A stretch of 64,000 bases of DNA. It comes from Aspidapion aeneum. Lineage: Eukaryota; Arthropoda; Insecta; Coleoptera; Brentidae. The stretch is taken from assembly GCA_963576565.1 (NCBI GenBank), contig OY755038.1, forward strand, positions 16,314,087-16,378,086, written 5' to 3'. Shown one piece after another: positions 1 to 9,215 of the stretch (the stretch's first letter is position 1; each line of letters opens with the position of its first letter). The notes beneath the pieces were generated by a model. That model worked only from the letters and a program-made list of their open reading frames with translations. It was not told the origin of the DNA and ran no database searches. A program made the position numbers and the translations under genes.

Positions 1-399
1 GGATTACATAAATCCCATAAGAGGTGTGCCTGATTCTTTCTTACAAGCTACATATTAAATCGTTAGCAGATCTCACGAAGTTTCTTAGCATTTTGATACT
101 GGCATATCCGCGTTAAATCTATCGAAAGTTGATGAGATTTTCCAAGAAATTAGTTTTATAATCGGCGTCAAATCTCCAGTAGGTACGAAATTCCACGTTT
201 GTTAGTATTATTTGGCTTAAAAATTCCGTTGATTGACGCTCACTGTCTTGAAGACGGGTAAAAATGCAATCTGTGTTGATCCGGCCTAAAAGACAACGAG
301 CTGTCGTAGGTCACGGACTATAGTTGTTTTCTTTTATTTGCATTCGATCTTTTCATTGATCGATATTGTATAGCAGTTTTCGCCTGCTTTTGGTTTTTT

Positions 400-615
400 G
401 TTTCTTTTGTATCTCGGTAGATGGCGCTTCTTGCTATAGTTCTCTCACTAATTACATTTAATTAGAGACAAAACCGTCTGATTAACTTCGCAAGATTTGT
501 CACATTGACCAGCAGTGTTCTGAGGAGTCCCATAAGGACGAAATGGTTAACTGTCAACACTTATTAGGTGTCCATTAGATCTTGGACCCCCGTGTGGTTA
601 AGCTTTCAGGCTACC
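400..615 (+). repeat. Dispersed repeat carrying hammerhead ribozyme, copy 1
   Basis: This stretch matches 37985-38210 in the same orientation. Shared blocks include TAGATGGCGCT near the 5' end, GAGACAAAA, AACTTNGCAAGA, the whole hammerhead core, and CATTAGATCTTGGACCCCCG at the 3' end. Sequence outside these limits is not obviously shared. The unit is about 215 bp, has no ORF, and resembles short non-autonomous elements of the SINE or retrozyme kind. No reverse transcriptase is nearby, so its mobiliser is unknown. Confidence 0.7.
514..561 (+). ncRNA. Type I hammerhead self-cleaving ribozyme, intact core
   Basis: All invariant core positions of the hammerhead family are present in order. Stem I 5' strand AGUGUU (514-519) pairs with AACACU (556-561), six perfect pairs. 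The core box CUGAGGA (520-526) fits CUGANGA. Stem II is GUCC/GGAC (527-530/536-539) with loop CAUAA. The GAA box is 540-542. Stem III is a four-pair helix 543-546/551-554 (A-U, U.G, G.U, G-C) with a UUAA loop. Cleavage would follow C555 (GUC-type site). Outer stem I may continue as ACC/GGU (508-510/567-569) across an internal loop, the usual place for loop I-loop II contacts. A very short stem III is typical of hammerheads in retroelements (Penelope-like elements, retrozymes, schistosome SINEs), which often act as dimers. Activity is inferred, not shown. Confidence 0.85.
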
Positions 616-1977
616 CACGGAAAAATATAAGGGAAACAAAAAAAACTCCTTTTTGCCCGATTAGCCACGAAACTTGTTTGATTTGTAGATTTCGCGAACT
701 TTCACGAGTCACGTATGTATATTTAAACTGCTGGAAGTTTATGAGATTACACCAGGAAGAAGTGTTTTATAATGCGCAGAAGATACAAGATCTTATGAAC
801 TTTCACGAGTTTTTGTTATCATATTATTACGGGCATATCCTCGTCAATCTGTCGAAAGTTCACGAGATTTCACCAGAAATTGGCCTTATGATTCGCGTCA
901 AATTCGTATCATGTCTCTCAAGCTTTTACGAGATTCTCTCCATAAAATCTTTTAGAATCTTATAGAAAGAAACAAGAAATTTACTAGTCAAATCTTTTAA
1001 ATCCTTGTCGAAAAAGTTAGATTAAAACTTCTTAAAACTGGATCCTACTTTGAAACAATATTCAAATATGAAATTTGCTATGGTAAAAACTCCAAACTGG
1101 TTACTTATCAACTATTTTAAATTCTTATAGAAAAACTTGCTTCTCAATCAAATCTCACCAGAACGGCTCATTATTTCCCTTTTTTGTTTTCATAAAATCT
1201 CGTACTCTTTATTGGTAAAAACGTCTTGAAACTGAAAGCTCATCAAATCTTTTAAAATCTCATAGAGAACATCAAAAAAATTGCTAGCGAAATCTTCTTA
1301 AAACTATATACTCATAAAAACTTTTAAATTCTTATAGGAAAACATGCTTGTAAAAACTTACCAAAACTGGTCACTATTCATATGGTTAAATACTCATAAA
1401 ATCTTGTCACATCATGGCAAAACATGTTTTTTTTTGGTAAAATCTTTTAGAATCTTTTAAAGTAAAATCCCTGTTCAATTCTTGTACAATCTCGTAAAGT
1501 CTTATAGAAATGCTGCCGATTAAACATACCGAAATTTGCTTAAAATGTATGCCTCATATAAACCACTAAAATCTTGTACAATCTCTTCGTGCTAAAAATG
1601 TTCTCCTCTTAGGATCTCTTGAATTCTTTTGAGTTACACAGCCAGAATTAAGATTTATAAAGCCTAATCAGTTCTCGTCAGTTTTCATATGGCATAAATT
1701 GTTGTCTGGTCAATACTCGTCACGTAAATTAAATCTGGTCAAGATTTTATGAGTTTTTAAACGGTGTTTTTGGCAGGGAAATCTTGACCGGTTTTGGCCT
1801 TATTGAGCGGGATGCAGGGTATAGCTTCGTATACAGCATAAGCTCTATGAAACCCTAGGCTGGTTTCCCCACGGAGTTGTTTCTCTTGGTTTTATATAGT
1901 TTTTATGTTATTAATTTTTCCATTTTTTTTCTTTTTTACGGGTATTTTCACTGGTCTAATAGTTAGTTATTTTTTAG

Positions 1978-2304
1978 AAAATATGATAAAAGGCCTAGAC
2001 GATGACGAGATTGAATTTCTAGATGTCATTGACAGAGTAAAACTAGCTGCTGAACGCAAAAAAGAATTAGAAGAAGAAAAAGAATTAAACGATTACAGAA
2101 ATCAAGTACAGCTTTTACAAGAAAAGTCAATTGAAGAAAGATTGCAAGCAGAAAAAGTTGTCAGCAAACCAAAAACCCCTTCTACCAACAAAATGTCACA
2201 ACACAGCCTTTTGAAGGGAATAGTTGTCAAGAAAACAGAGGCTGCCAAAAGAAAAATGAGCTCATCTGGAAGTGAAGATAATGAAAATTCGGCTACAAAT
2301 AATG
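1978..2304 (+). CDS. PSME3IP1: FAM192A/PSME3IP1 (NIP30) homologue, internal exon
   Basis: This exon reads NMIKGLDDDEIEFLD, then a highly charged stretch ending in ELNDYRNQV, then KMSQHSLLKGIVVKK. These match the second half of the NIP30/FAM192A N-terminal domain of the PSME3 (PA28-gamma)-interacting nuclear protein and its neighbour segment. The acceptor TTTTTTAG ends at 1977. The exon opens with two nucleotides of a split codon, carries 108 codons and ends with one nucleotide (phase 1) before the donor GTAAAA at 2305. An ATG-initiated frame upstream of the acceptor is intronic read-through. Low-complexity, charged, coiled-coil-prone composition fits the family. In vertebrates the protein binds the PA28-gamma proteasome activator in the nucleus; the related yeast Fyv6 acts in splicing. 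Exons for the first ~80 residues lie outside the window. Confidence 0.9.
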
Positions 2305-2627
2305 GTAAAATTTCTGCAAATTTTAAGAGAGAGTGAGAGATAAATCATTTTATTTGGGTGATCGAAATGTCCTCATATCAAAGATTTTTTCCCTAAATTT
2401 TTTCAAATACAGTGCTCTAACATTATGTGAAAATCCGTCTGTCGGTTTTTAGGAATTTTTGTCATAAAATTTTGTGTGTTATTTTGACGCAATTAGAGAA
2501 TAACTCCAAAGATGTTTTTTGTGTGTTATTTTAGGCAAAAATGATTGGTATTATTCGAAAGAGGGATAAAAAATATAAACCTGTCAATATTTATATTTTA
2601 AAAATCATCCATCACAACAAAAACATA

Positions 2628-4323
2628 CCGGGTGGGTGAAAAAACCGGACAATTTGTTTTTTATAGTAACTTTTGAACTATACCATCGATTTTAATTTGA
2701 CAAACTGAACTTGCCCGAGAATTAATTAGAGTTTTGAATAAATATACCGTTTTGTCCGCCATTTCAAAATCCAAGCTGGCGAATGAAATTAAAATATACC
2801 CTTCAAATATGCTGGTTTATTCTTGTGTTACGAACATGTTTTAATTATTTTTTTAAATCAGTAAAAAAACTGCATTCTTACCACGCACAACAAGATACGA
2901 ATTAGTAAAATCGGTTAGGTGGTTCTAAAAAAATATATTTTTGTTTCAACCATTGTTTTGAATATTATACGATTGCCTTGCCAATCATGTCTGCATTTAT
3001 TTTCTTATAAATTCATTACTACTGAACCGATTTTGATGGAAATAAAAAACATCCTAGTGAGAATTAATTGCGTTTTAAAGAGTTTAAATAAAATTTACAG
3101 CCATCCTAAAATTTAAGATGTCAGACAGAATTATACTTCATTCTTCAAAATGGCGTGTTTATTCTTATTTTCTGAAAATGTTTTAGTTTTTTTAATGTAT
3201 AGAAAAGCACTACTTTTGCTTTGCACAACGAGGTACAAATTGGTGGTTCTCAAAAAATCTATTTTTCTTTCAGCCATTGTTTTACAGATTATACGATTGC
3301 ATTGCTAATTCTGTCTGCATTCATTACCATATAAACTCCTTATTACTGAACCGATCTTAGAGAAATAAAAAAACTTGATTGTTCTTTAAAAATTACGATC
3401 TAAATTTGCCGCCATCTTAAAAGAATCATACTTCACCCTTCAAAGAGGCAAGTTTATTCTTATTTTCCGAAAATGATTTAGTTCTTTTTTCAATTTAAAC
3501 AAAAGCACTACTCTCCCGTATAACGAGGTAAAAATAAATAAAATCGGTGTAGTGGTTCTCACAAAATCTGATTTTGTTTTAACGTTTGTTTTACAAATTG
3601 TATGGTTGCATTGCCAATCCTGTCTGCAATTATTTCTTTATAAATTCATTATTACTGATCCGATTTTAATACGTTACCGTTAAAGAACAATTAATTTCAC
3701 CATGATTTTTTTTAAATTAAACTAAAATCGGTTTAGTACTTAGAGTAAGAAGGTTTAGTAATAACGAATTTATAAGTAAATGAATGCAGAGAGGACTGGC
3801 AATGCAATCATATAATCTGTAAAACAAAGAAATATAGATTTTACTATTTTGTACCTCGTTGTGTGGGAGAAAAAGTGGTTTTCTATAAATTGAAAAAAAC
3901 TAAAGCATTTTTAAAAAGCAATCAATTCAGTAGTAATACATTTTTAAGGAAATAAATGTAGCCATGATTGGCAAGGCAATCGTATAATATGCAAAACAAT
4001 GGTTAAAACAAAAATATATTTTTTTAGAACCACTGAACCGATTATGCTAATTCCTACTTTGTTGTGCGTGGCAAGAATGCTTTTTTACTAATTTAAAAAA
4101 ATAATTTAAACATGTTCGCAACACAAGAATAAACGAGAATCTTTGCAGGGTACATTTTAATTTCGTCCGCCATCTTGGATTTTAAAACGACGGACAAAAA
4201 AATATATTAGGTCGAAACTCTGATTAATTATCTGCCAAGTGTTTGTCTCATTAAAATCGATTGTACAGTTCAAAAGTTAGAATTAAAAAAAAATTGTCCG
4301 GTTTTATTTGGCCCACCACCGAA
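2628..4323. mobile_element. Foldback-type element with long inverted termini and internal subrepeats
   Basis: The left end contains AAAACCGGACAATT and the right end contains its inverse (AATTGTCCGGTTTT, about 4291-4306). The match continues inward through CTTTTGAACT, ATCGATTTTAAT, TTGTCCGCCAT and AAATCCAAG, and further to ACCACGCACAAC versus GTTGTGCGTGGCA. The interior holds several diverged copies of a roughly 300-bp unit recognisable by TGTCTGCAT, CTTATAAATTCATTA and TACTGAACCGATTT. Copies near 2990, 3310 and 3630 are forward; copies near 3760 and 3950 are inverted. There is no transposase ORF, so it is non-autonomous. The whole is close to a 1.7-kb imperfect palindrome inside an intron. 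Confidence 0.7.
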
Positions 4324-4334
4324 CATTTTACGAA

Positions 4335-4374
4335 GGGAAACCACCCCCTACCCCTGGCAGGGGGTGGTTCCCCC
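4335..4374. repeat. Short G/C-rich hairpin
   Basis: ACCACCCCCT (4340-4349) and AGGGGGTGGT (4359-4368) are inverse complements around a short loop, and GGAA/TTCC extends the stem with one bulge. It sits just outside the foldback element. No function can be assigned. Confidence 0.6.
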
Positions 4375-4924
4375 CCTTAGACGTGCTTTTTGACATTTTT
4401 TTGCTAATAACTCGAAAACTGTCAACTTAAAATCTTGGAGTGATCATTTTTTAAGCCGATAAAATTTGCTTTTTGACAGTGTACATAAGTACGCTCTGAA
4501 GGCAGTGGTACACGTTCCATAGGCGTATATAAAAAGGGGTGAATTTTCAAAATTAAATTTTTTGATATTTCTTTTGGTCTTTTAACCCTCAGCCCGCGCA
4601 GCAATGGCTAGAGAAGGTATTGTTTTCGACGAAAAAATTTTTGGTCCCCATTCGTAAAATGTTCAGGGGAGTCTCAGTCTATCCATAACAAGTGTGTTGC
4701 TTCTCTCATTAAACGCAGCATATTGCTCAAATCTCTTATGTAGGGCCTGAACTAAAGAGTAAATTTGCAGCCGTAATAGCCAAGTTTAACAAAACATTAC
4801 CAAACTAGTATGAACCTTTTAAAATTACACACGATAACCTTTTTGTACTCCTTTTTTTACAAGCTTTTATTTAGCTTCAGATGTTCTGTCTAACTATCTA
4901 ACTAACTATCTATCAAATCTTGTC

Positions 4925-5610
4925 AAGCGTTTTTGACACACTTCCCATTATTCGATTTGGATGAAATTTGGTACACACATAGTGGTTCCAAGACAATACA
5001 ACATTAAGAAGAAAATAACGGGAAGTGTGTCAAAACCACATTTTTCTATAGAAGGGGTGTGGGTAGGGGTGGGAGGATACCCCTACCCACACCCCTTCTA
5101 TAGAAAAATGTGTTTTTGACACACTTCCCGTTATCCGATTTGGATAAAATTTGGTATACATATAGTGATCCGATGACAATACAATATTAAGAAAAAAATA
5201 TCCTCCCACCCCTACCCCCACCCCCTTTCATAGAAAAATGAGTTTTTGACACACTTCCCATTATCCGATTTGGATGAAATTTGGTATTCACATAGTGGTC
5301 CGATGACAATACAACATTAAAAAAATATCCTCCCAACCCTACCCCCACCCCCTCTATAGAAAAATGCGTTTTTAACACACTTCCCATTATCCGATTTGGA
5401 TGAAATTTGGTATACATATAGAGGTCCGATGATACAACAATAATGAAAAAATGTCCTCCCACCCTACCCCCCACTCCCTTCCATTAAAAATGCGTTTTTG
5501 ACACACTTCACTTCAAATGACTTACTATAAAATTTGGTATATGCATAAAGGTCCGATGGCAATACAGCCCAAACAAAAAATATATTTCTACCTCTACCCC
5601 CACCCTCTCC
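4925..5610. repeat. Tandem repeat, ~130-bp unit, about five copies
   Basis: Each unit contains TTTGACACACTTCCCNTTAT, CCGATTTGGATGAAATTTGG, a GTCCGATGACAATACAA-like block and a pyrimidine-rich CCTCCCACCCCTACCCCCAC block before AGAAAAATG. Unit starts are near 4928, 5113, 5245, 5370 and 5500; divergence rises towards the right end. The wording 'gatttggatgaaatttggta' is common in dispersed insect repeats. ORFs in the - strand here are only frames through the repeat. Confidence 0.8.
5017..5132. repeat. Near-perfect 116-bp palindrome inside the tandem array
   Basis: AACGGGAAGTGTGTCAAAA (5017-5035) has its exact inverse at the right end (TTTTGACACACTTCCCGTT, ending 5132). The arms continue through CACATTTTTCTATAGAAGGG to AGGGGT before a short GGGAGGAT centre. 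One tandem unit is therefore inverted relative to its neighbours, giving a hairpin with arms of about 54 bp. Confidence 0.8.
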
Positions 5611-5750
5611 TTCCCCCAATAAAAAAATTAGTTTCCAAACAACTCACGATCAGCGATTTCATTATAATCTAGAATAAACTCTTTTGTTCTGTTATTGAAC
5701 AAATATTTTCATTTAATAGAGTAGATAGCTGAGACTAAAAAGTCGAAAAC

Positions 5751-5896
5751 AAATTGGTAAAAAAAAATTTTTAAGTCACAAGCTTTTATAAAATCGCTTT
5801 TATTATTATGATAATATTAGAATGTTAGAAAATTATTTTTTAATTTTTAGTGCATTTTGTAAAAGCTTGTGACTTAAAATTTTTTTTTACCAATTT
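5751..5896. mobile_element. Small hairpin MITE
   Basis: AAATTGGTAAAAAAAAATTT at the left has its near-exact inverse AAATTTTTTTTTACCAATTT at the right. The match continues inward through AAGTCACAAGCTTTTA versus TAAAAGCTTGTGACTTA (one offset). The arms are about 45 bp and the total about 146 bp. There is no ORF. The target duplication is not clear because of flanking A/T runs. Confidence 0.65.
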
Positions 5897-5999
5897 ATTT
5901 TTTAAATGTGATGGATCAAAGACGACTAAATAGATGAACAAACCTACCGTGTAGATTCTTCTTCTATTTTGTGTGACTTTTTAAAAATCTTTATCGTAG

Positions 6000-6164
6000 G
6001 TGCTACAAAACAGCTGAAACTTTCAACCGATGGGAAAGAGCAGGGCGATACAGAGTCTTCCACAAGCACTGGAGAAAATGGTGCCCAAAATGGAGAAATA
6101 GATCCTAATTGCCTTCTACCGAATAATACTGCTTTGAAATGTATAGGAATTTTGCCTGGGTTAG
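6000..6164 (+). CDS. PSME3IP1: FAM192A/PSME3IP1 homologue, penultimate exon
   Basis: The exon starts after acceptor ATCGTAG (ends 5999) with two nucleotides that complete the Gly codon opened at 2304, then encodes 54 codons and ends with one nucleotide of a Gly codon. The last residues, CIGILPGLG, are the hallmark motif of the FAM192A C-terminal half. The preceding 30 residues are polar, Ser/Gly/Glu-rich and probably disordered, as in the family. The donor is GTAAGT at 6165-6170, a strong consensus. A Tigger-type element begins only 9 bp past the exon end. Confidence 0.92.
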
Positions 6165-6173
6165 GTAAGTATA

Positions 6174-6777
6174 CAGTGAAACCTCCTATAAGCGGACACT
6201 TACGGTTTCGTCGATTTTGTCCGCTTATTGGAGGTGTCCGCTTATAAGAGAGAACTACGAAATTTTAATATATATTTATTCACAATTTCCGCTGTTTGAG
6301 TTTTTCTGATATTAAATTTTTTAGCGATCTTTCGTGCTGATAGGTGTTCCTTCTCCGAAACGTTAACAACTTCCATTTTTTCACGTAAACTAAGAAGGTT
6401 TTTACTAGGCGCTATTTCAAACAGATCTATTACTACCCAACTGAACAATAAAATTAAAACACAGCACTCTCGCCGAATAAAATATGTTGTAAATACGACA
6501 GAAGTATTTAGTCTCCGCATTAAAACGGAAAGAGGTAATTCCCCGGCTGCAGAGTACATTGAGCGCTCCGTCCGTTCTCAGAGCTTCGCGTCCGGTTAAG
6601 GGAGCTTTCAGAATTTTTTAACCAAAAAAAAATTGTCCGCGTCCGGTTATTAGAGTGTCCGGTTGTAGGAGTGAATTTTACATGTAAAGAAATAGGGAAA
6701 AGCTTGGTTCCAACAAATTTGTCCGCCTTAAGGGAGTGTCCACTTAATAGAGGTGTCTGCAAGGAGAGGTGTTACTG
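6174..6777 (-). mobile_element. pogo/Tigger-type DNA transposon, internally deleted
   Basis: The element is bounded by TA on both sides (6172-6173 and 6778-6779). The left terminus CAGTGAAACCTCCTATAAGC and the inverse of the right terminus CAGTAACACCTCTCCTTGCA are related imperfect inverted repeats; further inner copies of GTCCGCTTAT and GTGTCCGG lie near both ends. TA targets and CAGTG-type ends are those of the pogo/Tigger branch of Tc1/mariner. A remnant of transposase (next entry) lies on the - strand. At 604 bp it has lost the catalytic domain. Confidence 0.85.
6242..6400 (-). pseudogene. Tigger transposase fragment (CENP-B-type N-terminal HTH)
   Basis: The - strand encodes SLREKMEVVNVSEKEHL followed by SARKIAKKFNIRKTQTAEIV, the helix-turn-helix of CENP-B/Tigger/pogo transposases. 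That domain binds the terminal repeats. The frame ends at the TTATAAGAGAG region, and no D-D-D catalytic domain follows. It is a fragment with no expected transposition activity. The residues upstream in the same ORF are not recognisable. Confidence 0.75.
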
Positions 6778-7273
6778 TAAATTAAATACAGTGTCGACAC
6801 CCTTATACATAAGGCGCCACATAGAATGCATACGGCGTAAGGTCACTGCATAACTTTATAGTATCAGTAGTTAAAGTAAGTAAATAGTAAATAAAAACAC
6901 AGTAAAAAATTGGTTGGAGGATAAACGGAAATATTCCAAGTCCTTATAGATCATTTTACTTAATTTCACTCTTCCTTGACAGCAATATTCAACCTTTTTA
7001 ATAGACCTAACTACTACCATAAAAGGGGAACAAGACGCATCAACGATTAAGTTAAAAAATTATGGATACTAAATATATTCTTATTTAATTAGCCAAAAAA
7101 TATAAGTATTTAATCTCTTGTTATGACATAGTAAACAAACACAAGTCAGTGACAACTCATGTTGTTGACAGTTATATATATAGAGATCAGTGTTGACAAT
7201 ACAATTTTGTTACAAATAATTTTCTAGTTTTGCCCCAAAGCCAATGGGTAACGAGGTTTTTTAAAACGTAAAA

Positions 7274-7884
7274 CAAGGCCAACACAAAAATAGAGGCCAC
7301 GACCCTGAAAAAATCAGCTGTTCTTCCGGGGCTGAATTTTACATTGGGTCTTATGGGAGGTCAGACGTTTTTTTATGATATTTTCAAAACGGCACTACAG
7401 ATTTCCGCAAAATTTCAGTGAAATATTCTCAGACACCATCCCGATATTCCACCAAAGGTTTGTAAGAAAGCAACATGATTAAAAGGTTAAAATCTTCAAG
7501 ATTTAGCATTCCTTATTTTGAATTCAAATTACCCGCCATGTACCACATGTCAACTGTTATATTTGACATGTATTTGACTTTGTTATCTGTGATTGTCGCA
7601 TTCGCTTCTACTTTAAACTTATTTTTTGTCTGAGCTAATAAAGCGGCTATGAAAAATTAAGGATTACTATACATTTTAAAAAAATTGTTCTGCCAGAATA
7701 AAGTAAAAACAATCTCAAAAATGACTTTATTAAAAAAAAATCAAATATTCATGAACCGACATTCCAACTTCAATATTTTAAAGACAATCAGCTGTTTCGT
7801 AACGTGACCATCAAAAAAAAAATCAGCCCCGGATGTGACGTCAACAAAGTGGAGGATCGTGGCCCGTCCATTTTGATAGCCCTG
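7274..7884 (+). mobile_element. MITE family A, copy A1
   Basis: Starts CAAGGCCAACACAAAAATAG and ends ATTTTGATAGCCCTG; the ends are imperfect inverted repeats (CAAGGCC versus CAGGGCT, both followed by GGCCACGA-CCT about 23 bp in). It is flanked by an exact 7-bp duplication CGTAAAA (7267-7273 and 7885-7891). It is 611 bp, with no credible ORF. The same family occurs at 34272, 34897 (inverted), 40075 (nested pair) and 54276. Consistent 7-bp duplications distinguish it from TA- or 8-bp-targeting families; a P- or hAT-like mobiliser is possible but not established. Confidence 0.85.
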
Positions 7885-8001
7885 CGTAAAAATCTATGTC
7901 GGTAATTTAGGCTTTGCATTTCAGTACCCTTATTAATCAAAGATATTATTTGCCAAAAACAGGAAAATGTCGGTTCTTGTTGTTTGTCCAAGTTTTCCAA
8001 A

Positions 8002-8244
8002 ATGCCTCCACAAATAACTAATTGATAACGCTCAAATTTTGGACAAATTAGATGCCGGTTGGTCGGTGCTTCGAGTAGCCGCTCATTATGGACGAAGCAC
8101 GTCGACGCTTGTGCGAATCAAAAGAAAATATGAAGAAGAGGGAAATGTTCGGCGAAAGCAAGGTACTGGCTTGACCAAAATCAGCACGCGCCAAGATCAA
8201 CAACTAAGAGAATTTTTAGAAGAACATCCTTTTTCTAAGGCCTG
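8002..8244 (+). pseudogene. Tc1/mariner-like transposase, 5' half, split by BEL insertion
   Basis: A start-like ATG at 8002 is followed after a frameshift by DKLDAGWSVLRVAAHYGRST, STLVRIKRKYEEEGNV, RRKQGTGLTKISTRQDQQLR and EFLEEHP. This is the two-part DNA-binding domain of Tc1-like transposases (HTH with the GRP-like linker reduced to GTG). The frame is cut at 8244 by the BEL/Pao element and resumes at 15428. The codon frame is damaged near 8025-8035 (two in-frame stops in the ATG frame), so this copy was probably already inactive. Confidence 0.8.
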
Positions 8245-8727
8245 TGTTGACGTTTTGAGTTTGGTAGAGCAGCGGGACTGTATGCGCTGGCCGTTTTATA
8301 AAATCTGGGTGCAAAAATCCTTAAAAGGACGATGTAAAAATATTAATTTTTCCGAGCCACACAAAGACAATATAGAGGATTGGCACTCACCTTTTCAGCT
8401 GTTTCCGTCGTCCAGAGGAGCTCCTCTCGCTGGCCCAGTCGTTGCAGGCGATCTACACTAGAATCACTTGTTTGTGTAATGGTTTAGTTTTATTTTCTAA
8501 GAATGTTATTGGATTTTTTGGTTAATAGAATTTATCACCATGCTGCGTGGTGATCTCGATAGAATATGACAGACGAATTTTTTTTTGGTTACGCCTTTTT
8601 GCGCAGATTCATTTTCCGTAGATGGCGCTGGCGTTTTGCTTGTGCCAATCAAATTGAAATTGTGTGGGTTTTCCGAATACGGGAATTTGGCGCAAAATTT
8701 GAATTTAAAATTAAAGTTGCACGAACA
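8245..8727 (-). repeat. BEL/Pao 3' LTR
   Basis: 483 bp, matching 14940-15422 base for base as far as I can compare. It begins TGTTGACG and ends CACGAACA on the + strand. It contains a short hairpin CACCATGCTGCGTGGTG (about 8536-8552). This is the downstream LTR of a - strand element. Confidence 0.95.
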
Positions 8728-8742
8728 TTTTCCGCCCACTTA
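8728..8742 (-). other. Polypurine tract of the BEL/Pao element
   Basis: Read on the - strand, AAGTGGGCGGAAAA lies directly upstream of the 3' LTR. Its position and purine bias fit the plus-strand primer of reverse transcription. Confidence 0.7.
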
Positions 8743-8939
8743 AAACGAAGTTTTACATTGAGATTAATTGAATAAACAAATGGCTATATAAAAAAAAATA
8801 TAAGTTAATTTAAAACCTTAAAGGGTAGGTTATTAAAATCCGTTTTAGGTTTATAGATCAAAAAGAAAAAAAAAATGGAAAAAAAATATATATATATTCT
8901 AGATAACGACACACGAAACAAAAGAAGTTGCTTGGGAGT

Positions 8940-9215
8940 TTAGTGCGCATCTAAAGGTAGTGGGCACAACTTGACCACGGGACGAGTGAAAAGTCCGTGT
9001 TGTGTTTTAACAGTAGCAACTCGAATGTGATTATCCCGACCAGGATGTACAGATACTATTCTACCCAGCAACCAGTGTAATGGCGGCCTAGTTTCATCCT
9101 TAATTAATACAAGCGTATCTAGCTTGATTTCAACCGAAGGGTCCGACCACTTAGAACGCTGTTGTAAAGTATTCAAGTACTCGAGTTTCCAACGCTTCCA
9201 GAAATCGGCATGAAT
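8940..9215 (-). pseudogene. BEL/Pao Pol C-terminus downstream of a premature stop
   Basis: Immediately after the TGA at 9216-9218 the same frame continues with FWKRW, EYLNTLQQRSKW, then LVLIKDE, PPLHWLLGRIV, HPGRD and TRPVVKLCPLP. This is the DUF5641-type tail that follows the integrase core in BEL/Pao Pol and is thought to bind nucleic acid. It is in frame with the integrase ORF, so a single nonsense codon separates them. Unless read through, this tail is lost from the integrase of this copy. Confidence 0.85.

Larger units (their letters stand above)
60..910. repeat. Degenerate direct repeats around hammerhead copy 1
   Basis: Two stretches about 725 bp apart (about 60-200 and 785-910) share a similar course: a run reading like GGCATATCC, then CGTCAATC-like text, then TCGAAAGTT followed by GAGATTT, and GCGTCAAAT near the end. 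The hammerhead-containing repeat lies between them. From about 910 to 1760 there are further loosely periodic AAATCTTTTAAAATCTTATAG-like stretches, too diverged to give a clean period. I see no coding exon here. The region is probably intron of the FAM192A homologue, because the next exon at 1978 begins with an acceptor in mid-codon. Confidence 0.45.
2305..5999 (+). other. FAM192A homologue intron filled with repeats
   Basis: The donor is GTAAAA at 2305 and the acceptor ATCGTAG ends at 5999, joining phase-1 codon halves. No ORF of interest is inside. The contents are the foldback element, G/C-rich hairpin, ~130-bp tandem repeats and hairpin MITE listed separately. Between 4375 and 4925 there is a repeat sharing the motif GCAGCAATGGCTAGAGAAGG (4601-4620) with 45685-45704 and, inverted, 43871-43897. 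Confidence 0.8.

Noticed and set aside
582..965. 127-codon + strand ORF
   Set aside because: It crosses the repeat copies flanking the hammerhead, has no family resemblance, and precedes an intron acceptor at 1977.
5030..5474. Minus-strand glycine/serine ORFs
   Set aside because: Frames through the ~130-bp tandem repeat.
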